Program-made: the position numbers and the translations under genes
Source: Prevotella sp. UBA4376
GTDB lineage: Bacteria; Bacteroidota; Bacteroidia; Bacteroidales; Bacteroidaceae
Direction: 5' to 3'
Length of the DNA stretch: 7,762 nt
Assembly (NCBI GenBank): GCA_002391185.1
Contig: DGRY01000046.1
Span: forward strand, 6,224-13,985
In this document: positions 1 through 5,169 of the stretch, one piece after another
Layout: each line of letters opens with the position of its first letter
How positions within the stretch are numbered: position 1 is the stretch's first letter
The notes under the pieces: model-generated
What the model was told of the DNA's origin: nothing
Databases searched by the model: none
Seen by the model: the letters and a program-made list of their open reading frames with translations, nothing else

Positions 1-61
1 CACGCCTGGAAAGCGTGTATACTCCAAAAGGGTATCGGGGGTTCGAATCCCCCTCTTTCCG
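1..61 (+). tRNA. tRNA-Ser (anticodon GGA), 3' part
   Basis: The window opens inside a class II tRNA. The anticodon stem is cacgc (1-5) paired with gcgtg (13-17), and the loop ctggaaa (6-12) places anticodon GGA at 8-10, which reads UCC and UCU serine codons. A long variable arm follows (18-36, arms tatactc / gggtatc), as expected for tRNA-Ser. Next come the T arm (ggggg, ttcgaat, ccccc; 37-53), the 3' acceptor strand tctttcc (54-60) and the discriminator G (61). CCA is not encoded: the next bases are caa. The 5' half (acceptor, D arm) lies outside the window. Confidence 0.95.
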
Positions 62-83
62 CAAATTAAAAAAATTCATGCTT

Positions 84-959
84 ATGAAAAGATATATTGC
101 AAAACTTGCAATTGTTACACTCCTAATTTTTGTTTGTAATACAGCATTCGCACAGGGCAAGAAGGTGAGTGCTAAGGCTCCTGTGAAAACAGAGCAAAAG
201 GCAACGACAGTAAAGAAAGATAGTGCTATCGCAGACACTATGGTGAAAGATTCTGCAGCCGATGATGTTTTGGATGCTTTTGATGAACCATCAACAGATG
301 TTGCTGACGAGGTTGAAAGCGAGAGCTTTCACAAAAGTCTTAAAACTAAGTTCATAGAAGGTAATGCTGGTTTTATGTCACTTGTAGCTTTAGCTCTTGT
401 TATAGGACTTGCTTTCTGTATAGAGCGTATTATCTATCTCAGTCTTTCGGAAATTAATGCAAAGAAGTTCATGAGGGATCTTGATGAAAAGATAATGAAT
501 GGTGATATTGAGGGTGCAAAAACACAATGTCGTGAAACCAGAGGACCTGTAGCTTCTATATGTTATCAAGGGCTTGAACGTATCAACGAGTCTATTGATA
601 ATGTAGAGCGTTCGGTTGCGAGCTATGGTAGTGTGCAGAGCGCAAATCTTGATAAAGGCTGTTCGTGGATTACTCTTTTTATAGCCATGGCACCAAGTTT
701 GGGATTCCTTGGTACAGTAATTGGTATGGTTATGGCATTTGATCAGATACAGTCTGCTGGCGATATTAATCCAACTATTGTTGCTGCTGGTATGAAAGTA
801 GCTTTGATAACCACTATCTTTGGTATTATAGTTGCTCTTATTCTTCAGGTTTTCTACAACTACATCCTTTCAAAGATAGAGCATATAACAAGCCAGATGG
901 AAGAAAGTGCCATCTCCTTACTTGATTCTGTTATGAAGTATAAACTGAAAAACAAATGA
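84..959 (+). CDS. exbB: ExbB/TolQ/MotA-family proton channel protein
   Basis: This is the proton-channel subunit of an Exb/Tol-type inner-membrane motor, which uses the proton gradient to energise outer-membrane transport or envelope functions. Taking the ATG at 84 gives 291 residues. Residues 1-23 look like a signal peptide (hydrophobic core ending in AFA), common in Bacteroidetes ExbB. A Lys/Ala then Asp/Glu-rich linker follows to about residue 90, presumably periplasmic. The three family membrane helices lie at about 96-119, 196-217 and 234-260. The signature region LGFLGTVIGMVMAF (206-219) and the KVALITTIFGIIVAL stretch (238-252) match the MotA/TolQ/ExbB domain. An in-frame ATG at 78 is equally possible; the longer reading from 15 starts inside the tRNA and is not credible. 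The stop overlaps the next gene by four bases. There is no promoter-like sequence in the 22 bases after the tRNA. Confidence 0.92.
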   Translation: MKRYIAKLAIVTLLIFVCNTAFAQGKKVSAKAPVKTEQKATTVKKDSAIADTMVKDSAADDVLDAFDEPSTDVADEVESESFHKSLKTKFIEGNAGFMSLVALALVIGLAFCIERIIYLSLSEINAKKFMRDLDEKIMNGDIEGAKTQCRETRGPVASICYQGLERINESIDNVERSVASYGSVQSANLDKGCSWITLFIAMAPSLGFLGTVIGMVMAFDQIQSAGDINPTIVAAGMKVALITTIFGIIVALILQVFYNYILSKIEHITSQMEESAISLLDSVMKYKLKNK

Positions 960-1471
960 AGCTAAAATTTGTCAAAATACATACTTGGTCAACAGAGCGC
1001 ATTTCGCAATGTGTGCTCTATATGCTTACTGCTATGACCATCGTAATCTTCCTGCTGTTTTGGCTTGTGGGGTTCAGTCGACCTTTTACTGATGACCCCA
1101 ACTTCAATGCACCTTTATTTACTGATGTATTGTTAATCTTTATGGTCATTCTTGCTATTGCTGCATTTGCCTTGGCGGTATGGGCGTTGTGGAGAGAGTT
1201 TAATATGGCACGTCAGAACAAGATAGTGCTTGATAATAATATTCCTGTTGGTAAGATACGTCGTTATGTTGTTTTGGGCACATTGACTTCTGTTGTGCTC
1301 ACAGGTTTGTTTGCTTCACGCGATGCTGTATCTGTGAATGGAAACCAATATACCGATTGGCTTGGTCTTACTGCCAGCGACTTGTTTGTGAACACATCCA
1401 TAATTATGATAGTTGCTGCAATAGGAGCGGTACTTTATGGTGCAACAAAATATAGAAGAAAACATCAATGA
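956..1471 (+). CDS. Four-helix membrane protein of the exb operon, unknown function
   Basis: This 171-residue integral membrane protein has four predicted helices (about 19-40, 57-80, 103-120, 143-161), with basic residues at both ends (MKLKFVK; KYRRKH). I recognise no catalytic motif. Its start overlaps the exbB stop (ATGA at 956-959), and its own stop overlaps the exbD start at 1468-1471, so translational coupling on one transcript is very likely. From memory, a protein of this size and type often sits between ExbB and ExbD in Bacteroidales, which suggests an accessory or assembly factor of the motor; that role is inference. Its lengths and helix pattern do not resemble TonB or ExbD: it lacks a Pro-rich region and a single N-terminal anchor with a periplasmic domain. 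Confidence 0.85.
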   Translation: MKLKFVKIHTWSTERISQCVLYMLTAMTIVIFLLFWLVGFSRPFTDDPNFNAPLFTDVLLIFMVILAIAAFALAVWALWREFNMARQNKIVLDNNIPVGKIRRYVVLGTLTSVVLTGLFASRDAVSVNGNQYTDWLGLTASDLFVNTSIIMIVAAIGAVLYGATKYRRKHQ

Positions 1472-1998
1472 TGAATATACGTCGTCAAAAGCATAGAGTT
1501 CCTGCACTTAATACCACATCAACAGCTGATATCTCTTTCATGCTGTTGATATTCTTTCTTGTGGCATCATCAATGGATGTTGACAAGGGCTTGTCGCGTC
1601 AGTTGCCTCCTGCAGATAATCAGCAGAAGCAAGAGGAAAGTGCAGTTAATAAAAACAGGTTGATGACGATTAAAATTTCTGCCCAAAATGAACTTTTGAT
1701 TGATGATAAACCGATGGCTATTGATAAGTTGCATGAAAAGGTTGAGAGTTTTATACTGCGTTTGGGTAAGAGTCACATGATTTCCCTTGATGCAGATCCT
1801 AAATCAGACTATAATACTTATTTTAATGTTCAAAACGAACTTGTAAGGGCATATAAGGCATGGAGAGATGCTACGGCTCGAAAGGTTTATCATCGTCCGT
1901 TTGGTAAACTCACCAATGACGAAAAAGAAAAGATCAAGGATATGTGTCCTCAGCGTATAGCCGAAACATATAACTTGCAGGAAGGAGGTGCGCAATGA
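1468..1998 (+). CDS. exbD: ExbD/TolR-family biopolymer transport protein (first copy)
   Basis: This 176-residue motor partner of ExbB has a short basic cytoplasmic N-terminus (RRQKHR), one membrane helix at about 20-34 (TADISFMLLIFFLVASSM) and a periplasmic domain. Asp21, at the head of the helix, matches the family's essential proton-carrying aspartate. PALNTTSTADISFMLLIFFLV is diagnostic of ExbD/TolR. The C-terminal part (about 120-176), with a YKAWRDATARK stretch, is longer than in classic ExbD of about 140 residues. The start is ATG 1468, overlapping the stop of the preceding gene; ATG 1471 is an alternative one codon later. The end overlaps the next ExbD start by four bases (1995-1998). 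Confidence 0.93.
   Translation: MMNIRRQKHRVPALNTTSTADISFMLLIFFLVASSMDVDKGLSRQLPPADNQQKQEESAVNKNRLMTIKISAQNELLIDDKPMAIDKLHEKVESFILRLGKSHMISLDADPKSDYNTYFNVQNELVRAYKAWRDATARKVYHRPFGKLTNDEKEKIKDMCPQRIAETYNLQEGGAQ
1983..1988 (+). promoter_or_regulatory. Strong Shine-Dalgarno (AGGAGG) before second exbD
   Basis: AGGAGG lies six bases before the ATG at 1995 and inside the 3' end of the preceding exbD gene. It supports 1995 as the start of the second exbD. It stands out because the other genes here have A/T-rich leaders without such a site, as is usual in Bacteroidetes. The site also encodes the Glu-Gly-Gly near the C-terminus of the upstream protein, so it may be partly fortuitous. Confidence 0.6.
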
Positions 1999-2444
1999 GT
2001 ATGTTCAAACGTACACGTCGTGAAATTCCTGGACTCAACACTTCATCTTTGCCTGATTTGATTTTCACTGTGCTATTCTTTTTCATGATTGTTACTCACA
2101 TGAGAAAGGTTACTCTAAAAGTGAAATATCAGGTTCCGCAGGGCACAGAACTTACTCGTTTAACCAAGAAAACGGCTGTCACTTATATATATATAGGTAA
2201 ACCTGTCACTGGAACAGTTCAAGGAAATTCTGTTATTCAGTTGAATGATAAATATGCAACAACAACTGATATAATTGACTATATTGCTGCCGAAAAATCA
2301 CGCATGAGTCCAGAAGACCAACAGCAGATGACAGTGTCAATAAAGGCTGATAGAAGTACAAAAATGGGAATTATTTCAGAGGTTAAACAGGCTCTTCGTA
2401 AATCAAAAGCTTTAAAAATCAGTTATTCTGCAACAGAAAAATAG
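1995..2444 (+). CDS. exbD: ExbD/TolR-family biopolymer transport protein (second copy)
   Basis: This 149-residue second ExbD-type subunit has a basic N-terminus (FKRTRRE), then PGLNTSSLPDLIFTVLFFFMIVTHM, forming one membrane helix at about 22-35 with the conserved aspartate at position 21. The remaining residues form a periplasmic domain of usual ExbD length. It is clearly diverged from the first copy in its periplasmic part: short, Lys/Thr-rich, ending in KISYSATEK. Paired ExbD genes downstream of one ExbB are known from Bacteroidetes TonB-energising systems; whether both enter one complex as a heterodimer is inference. The gene overlaps the previous one by four bases and is the last of the operon. 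A (TA)6 run at 2184-2195 encodes the alternating Tyr/Ile strand TYIYIG. Confidence 0.92.
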   Translation: MSMFKRTRREIPGLNTSSLPDLIFTVLFFFMIVTHMRKVTLKVKYQVPQGTELTRLTKKTAVTYIYIGKPVTGTVQGNSVIQLNDKYATTTDIIDYIAAEKSRMSPEDQQQMTVSIKADRSTKMGIISEVKQALRKSKALKISYSATEK

Positions 2445-2464
2445 AATAATAGTTTCATAAACTA

Positions 2465-2493
2465 ACAAAATGATATACAATATTGCATTTTGT
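2465..2493 (+). terminator. Hairpin downstream of exb operon, possible terminator
   Basis: ACAAAATG (2465-2472) is a perfect 8-base inverted repeat of CATTTTGT (2486-2493). An inner ATAT/ATAT stem (2473-2476 with 2480-2483) leaves a 3-base loop and a two-base TG bulge. It sits 20 bases after the last exb stop. The stem is A/T-rich and no proper T-tract follows, so intrinsic termination would be weak. Confidence 0.35.
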
Positions 2494-2553
2494 ATTATAA
2501 AATGTTAAAGTTGTGTATAAAGTTTTGTTTAATAACTTTTAAGTGCTAAATTA

Positions 2554-2584
2554 TTGCGATTTAAAGATATTATTGCTAACTTTG
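2554..2584 (+). promoter_or_regulatory. Bacteroidetes-type promoter of the Lrp-like gene
   Basis: The -33 element TTG (2554-2556) is followed after 20 bases by TAACTTTG (2577-2584), an exact match to the Bacteroidetes -7 consensus TAnnTTTG. Transcription would start near 2589, giving a leader of about 28 A/T-rich bases before the ATG at 2617. This indicates that the regulator is transcribed independently of the exb operon. Confidence 0.75.
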
Positions 2585-2616
2585 CAAACAATTAATAAAA
2601 ACATATTATAATTTAA

Positions 2617-3123
2617 ATGGCACATCATAGTTTAGATGCTTTGGATAAGAAGATTCTGCGACTTGTTGCAGAAGACGCTCGTATCCCATTTCTTGAAGTA
2701 GCCCGCGCATGTAATGTAAGCGGTGCTGCTATTCATCAACGTATTCAAAAGTTAACAAGCCAGGGAGTTTTAAAAGGCTCTCAGTTTATTATCGACCCTG
2801 AGAAGATAGGATATGAAACTTGCGCTTATGTTTCTCTTTATTTGAAAGATCCTGAGTCTCACGATGTTGTTGTTGAGGCTTTGAAGAAGATTCCTGAGGT
2901 AGTTGAATGTCATGCAACTACTGGCGACATGGATCTCTTTATCAAGATGTATGCTAAGAACAATCGTGATTTGATGACAATCATTCACGACAAATTGCAA
3001 CCTCTTGGTTTGAGCCGTAGTGAAACTATCATTTCTTTCAACTCAACAATTGATCGTCAGTTGCCAGTCCCTGAGGTTGAGGCTACAGACGAAATTGAAG
3101 ATACAGAGGAAATTTCTGATTAA
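2617..3123 (+). CDS. Lrp/AsnC-family transcriptional regulator
   Basis: This is a 168-residue leucine-responsive/AsnC-type DNA-binding regulator; such proteins form dimers and octamers and commonly sense amino acids. The N-terminal winged helix-turn-helix spans about residues 6-55 (LDALDKKILRLVAEDAR, then VARACNVSGAAIHQRIQKL). The RAM/AsnC effector domain spans about 66-146 and includes the TTGDMDLFIK stretch at 102-111, where the family's ligand-site Gly-Asp lies (103-104). The last 18 residues form an acidic tail (ATDEIEDTEE) beyond the usual family end. The gene stands alone, with its own promoter upstream and a terminator downstream; the convergent folA gene begins its stop codon only 19 bases away. 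The target genes cannot be read from the sequence. The ATG is the only sensible start, as the HTH begins at once. Confidence 0.93.
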   Translation: MAHHSLDALDKKILRLVAEDARIPFLEVARACNVSGAAIHQRIQKLTSQGVLKGSQFIIDPEKIGYETCAYVSLYLKDPESHDVVVEALKKIPEVVECHATTGDMDLFIKMYAKNNRDLMTIIHDKLQPLGLSRSETIISFNSTIDRQLPVPEVEATDEIEDTEEISD

Positions 3124-3142
3124 TCAGTTTTTCTGGAAGCAA

Positions 3143-3622
3143 TTATTTTATATATTTGCAGAAGGCGAAAGCATGTGAATTGCTTTCGCTTTTTTTATGC
3201 TCTTCCTTTCCTGCGAGTTTCCATTCTGTATAATCAGGAAAGAAGGTGTCTGCATCAGGATAGATGTCGTCAACAATGGTAAGTAGCAATTCATCGCACT
3301 TAGTCATGGCTTCGTGATATACGCTTGCACCCCCGATAATATAAACATCGCCTTTGCTATGTTTCAAAGCTTCATTTAGCGAACTATATACTTCGCAGCC
3401 TTCATATTCTCGTATTGTTCTGCTAAGTACAATATTGCGTCTATTGGGTAGAGCGCCATGCGGTAGCGACTCATAGGTTCGTCTTCCCATAATAATAGTG
3501 TGCCCAGTAGTTAATTTCTTGAAGCGATTCATGTCTTCAGGGATATTATAGAGCAGCTTGTTCGCTTTTCCTAAGGCATTGTTCTTTGATATGCAAGCAA
3601 GAATACGTATAACTTTGAACAT
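3143..3622 (-). CDS. folA: Dihydrofolate reductase
   Basis: This 159-residue DHFR catalyses NADPH-dependent reduction of dihydrofolate to tetrahydrofolate, needed for thymidylate and purine synthesis; it is the target of trimethoprim in the cytosol. Family features are ILACISKNNALGK (8-19, Met20-loop region), IPEDMNRFKKLT (27-38) with Asp30 in the place of the catalytic acid (E. coli Asp27), GHTIIMGRRTYESLP, LPNRRNIVLSRT and YIIGGASVY. The position of E. coli Trp22 is Tyr25 here; from memory this is usual in Bacteroidetes DHFRs. The length is normal. The start ATG (3620-3622) lies within a run of heptanucleotide repeats. The C-terminal stretch HKKSESNSHAFAF is encoded by the terminator hairpin of the convergent gene. 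It lies downstream of the methyltransferase gene, with a 112-base spacer rich in repeats. No convincing promoter of its own is seen, so co-transcription is possible. Confidence 0.95.
   Translation of the reverse strand: MFKVIRILACISKNNALGKANKLLYNIPEDMNRFKKLTTGHTIIMGRRTYESLPHGALPNRRNIVLSRTIREYEGCEVYSSLNEALKHSKGDVYIIGGASVYHEAMTKCDELLLTIVDDIYPDADTFFPDYTEWKLAGKEEHKKSESNSHAFAFCKYIK
3165..3196 (+). terminator. Rho-independent terminator of the Lrp-like gene, inside folA
   Basis: GCGAAAGC (3165-3172), a nine-base loop and GCTTTCGC (3182-3189) make a perfect 8-bp stem, followed at once by seven T (3190-3196). It is a textbook + strand intrinsic terminator 41 bases after the Lrp stop. It lies wholly within the C-terminal codons of folA on the other strand. 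Read on the - strand it is followed by CTTCTGC, with no U-tract, so it should not stop folA transcription. Confidence 0.9.
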
Positions 3623-3656
3623 TGAAGTTTGAATATTGAAGTTTGAAGTTTGAAAC
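3615..3656 (+). repeat. Six tandem heptanucleotides (TTGAANN) over the folA start
   Basis: Six consecutive 7-base units on the + strand all begin TTGAA, and the last two bases are CA, GT, TA, GT, GT and AC in order. The folA start codon (complement of 3620-3622) spans the junction of the first and second units, so its initiation region is made of the repeat. The spacing is exactly seven bases throughout. Confidence 0.85.
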
Positions 3657-3742
3657 GAAGGTCACTGACCGAGCGTTTGCTGTCGGCTTGCCGGTGCAAA
3701 CATTAAAGCGAGGGAAGTAACTTTTAACCGAAGGTCACTGAC
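3656..3742. repeat. Intergenic repeat element bounded by 14-base direct repeats
   Basis: CGAAGGTCACTGAC occurs at 3656-3669 and again at 3729-3742. The first copy extends to GGTCACTGACC (3660-3670) and the second to GGTCACTGACTGACC (3734-3748), so each carries GGTCA/TGACC inverted arms. Between them lies a hairpin-forming core (3675-3701). The right copy overlaps the stop codon of the methyltransferase gene (3735-3737). The sequence has the look of an interspersed genomic repeat, but only one element is in the window, so this cannot be confirmed here. Confidence 0.6.
3675..3701. repeat. Nested inverted repeat in the folA leader spacer
   Basis: GTTTGC (3675-3680) pairs with GCAAAC (3696-3701), and inside it CGGC (3684-3687) pairs with GCCG (3690-3693) across a two-base TT. 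No T-tract follows on either strand, so it is not an obvious terminator. On the - strand it would lie in the RNA between the methyltransferase and folA. Confidence 0.55.
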
Positions 3743-5051
3743 TGACCAATTCAACAGTCAAAAATTGTAATTCTTCCTTTGGCACATGAGTCGACTTTAT
3801 CCTCCATTCCTGTGGGTATAGGTTGTTGGCTCTGTTGCCTAAGTTCTTGGCAAAGCCCAAAGCAAATCCGTTATAGCTTAGTAACACAATTCCGCGTGGT
3901 GCATCATTTGGAAGAACGATTGCTTCTTTGCGCAGATAATTGATAGCGTCTTTCCAGCTGATTTCCACTTTTGGATATTCATCCTTTGGGGATAATATTG
4001 ATAAGGCTTTTGAATGATCAGGTATAGTGTTCTTGCCTTTGATAATGTCGGCATTTATACCGTGTGCCAGAACTTTTAATTTTTTCGTTTCTTTCTCTTC
4101 AAAGGCAGTGAGTTTTGCATTTGTGTCTCTGAATGGAATATTGGTAGAGCCGTTTTTTCTCATCACAGCCATGAATAATCCCTCGCCTTTCGTTTTTCCA
4201 GGGATAAATCTATATACAGGAAAGTTCCCTCCTAACTTTCCTTTGTTGTTATTAATAAGACTACCTGTAATGTTCCATTCTTCTTTTACAGGCACTTCAA
4301 GTAGCTTAGCTCCAAGTTCGTTAACAATCCATTCCACATTTTCTTCATCTTCGTGTGCATTGAAGGTGCATGTTGAATATACCAGTAAACCGCCTGGTCG
4401 AAGATTGTCCCATAGTTCTTGAACTATACAGCGTTGCAATTCGGTACACTCTTCAACCTTCTTTGTACTCCATTCATCAATGGCTCCTTGGTCTTTGCGA
4501 AACATTCCTTCGCCTGAGCATGGTACATCTGTGAGTATAACATCAAATTGCAGTTTAGTCTTTTTGTAATCCCGTGGATAATTATTAGTAACAATAATGT
4601 TTGGATTGCCATATTTCAAGATGTTTTCTGCCAAAATGTTTGCACGGGTGTGCATAGGCTCATTGCTGAATAGTACACTTCCTTCGGGTAATGCCGACAT
4701 GGCGCATGTTGTTTTACCTCCAGGGGCTGCACAAGCATCAAGCATGGTTACAGGTTGTTTCACATGTGTGCGTAGCACGAGGTCAAGAAACATTGAAGCT
4801 GCTTCTTGAACATAGTAGACTCCTGCATGTAGTAGGGGGTCGAAAGTGAAATTTGGGCGTTCTTCCAAATAGAAACCGTTTTTGCACCAAGGAACGTTCG
4901 ACGTTCCATGTTCACCGTTCCATGTTATTTTAAATGGGTTTATCCTTATGCTTGTTGGTGTTTCTTCTTCTATTCCTTTCATGAAGGTTGCAAAGAGTTC
5001 CTCGCCCATAAGTTCACGTGTGTATGCTAAAAATGCTTCTGGAAGTGTCAT
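3735..5051 (-). CDS. rsmF: NOL1/NOP2/Sun-family rRNA cytosine-C5 methyltransferase, RsmF-like
   Basis: This 438-residue SAM-dependent RNA m5C methyltransferase resembles RsmF, which methylates 16S rRNA. The exact target base is inference. SAM motif I is DACAAPGGKT (105-114). The NEPMHTRANIL stretch (130-140) is the following motif. Motif IV is DVPCSGEGMF (175-184) with Cys178, and motif VI is VYSTCTFNAHEDEENV (224-239) with Cys228. Both cysteines of the family are present, one as nucleophile and one for product release. An N-terminal RNA-binding segment precedes (1-90), and a C-terminal region with WKDAINYL and RGIVLLSYNGFALGFAKNLGNRANNLYPQEW (366-416) matches the PUA-like tail of RsmF proteins. 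Residues 44-53 (WNGEHGTSNV) are encoded by a heptanucleotide repeat. The final VSQ and stop fall in the intergenic repeat. The ATG at 5051 follows its own promoter. Confidence 0.92.
   Translation of the reverse strand: MTLPEAFLAYTRELMGEELFATFMKGIEEETPTSIRINPFKITWNGEHGTSNVPWCKNGFYLEERPNFTFDPLLHAGVYYVQEAASMFLDLVLRTHVKQPVTMLDACAAPGGKTTCAMSALPEGSVLFSNEPMHTRANILAENILKYGNPNIIVTNNYPRDYKKTKLQFDVILTDVPCSGEGMFRKDQGAIDEWSTKKVEECTELQRCIVQELWDNLRPGGLLVYSTCTFNAHEDEENVEWIVNELGAKLLEVPVKEEWNITGSLINNNKGKLGGNFPVYRFIPGKTKGEGLFMAVMRKNGSTNIPFRDTNAKLTAFEEKETKKLKVLAHGINADIIKGKNTIPDHSKALSILSPKDEYPKVEISWKDAINYLRKEAIVLPNDAPRGIVLLSYNGFALGFAKNLGNRANNLYPQEWRIKSTHVPKEELQFLTVELVSQ
4893..4927. repeat. Five heptanucleotide units inside the methyltransferase gene
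   Basis: On the + strand the units are NNNGTTC with NNN = AAC, GAC, CAT, ACC, CAT; the last ends TTA instead of TTC. Read on the coding strand this is GAACNNN repeated every seven bases. It encodes roughly residues 43-53 of the methyltransferase. The left end also forms a 7-bp inverted repeat (GGAACGT, TCG, ACGTTCC; 4891-4907). The unit resembles the one at the folA start, which reads GAANNTT on the + strand. Confidence 0.8.
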
Positions 5052-5080
5052 ATAACTACCTGTACTTTATTATATTGTTT

Positions 5081-5111
5081 TTGCAAAAGTAGCTTTTTTT
5101 TTATTACTTTG
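5081..5111 (+). promoter_or_regulatory. Promoter of the sigma-factor gene cluster (rightward)
   Basis: TTG (5081-5083), 20 bases, then TTACTTTG (5104-5111), which differs from TAnnTTTG at one base. The start would be near 5116, about 54 bases before the ATG at 5170. The spacer contains nine T in a row (5094-5102). This is the likely promoter for the four + strand genes from 5170 onward. No second promoter is evident in the short gaps between them. Confidence 0.65.
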
Positions 5112-5114
5112 CAA
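5084..5114 (-). promoter_or_regulatory. Promoter of the methyltransferase gene (leftward)
   Basis: On the - strand TTG (complement of 5112-5114) is followed after 20 bases by TACTTTTG (complement of 5084-5091), an exact TAnnTTTG match. Transcription would start near 5079, about 28 bases before the ATG at 5051. It occupies almost the same bases as the rightward promoter. Confidence 0.72.
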
Positions 5115-5169
5115 CTTATTGCAATAAGCTTTCGTCTAACGTTCAGAAAATAATTTAAAAAGATACGTT

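Noticed and set aside
15..83. N-terminal extension of the exbB frame to an ATG at 15
   Set aside because: It lies inside the tRNA-Ser gene; a signal peptide begins at 84 (or 78), so the extension is not protein-coding.
2184..2195. (TA)6 run in the second exbD as a phase-variable tract
   Set aside because: It is short and encodes a normal alternating Tyr/Ile beta strand, so chance is a sufficient explanation.
3694..3708. TAATGTTTG on the - strand as a folA promoter
   Set aside because: The spacing inside the box is three bases instead of two, and no TTG lies at the right distance upstream; it also sits in the repeat hairpin.
3656..3742. Direct repeats as target-site duplication of an insertion sequence
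   Set aside because: The 59-base core carries no transposase and no matching terminal inverted repeats at the repeat borders; a small non-autonomous element remains possible and is listed as a finding instead.
3615..3748. Heptads and direct repeats as a CRISPR array
   Set aside because: Units of 7 and 14 bases with no spacer-repeat pattern and no cas genes nearby.
4027..4422. 131-codon + strand frame opposite the methyltransferase gene
   Set aside because: It is antisense to a clearly identified gene, has no signal or domain and is the mirror of its codon usage. The other frames of 60-80 codons opposite exbD, lrp, the methyltransferase, the DUF6249-like gene and the sigma gene were dismissed for the same reason.
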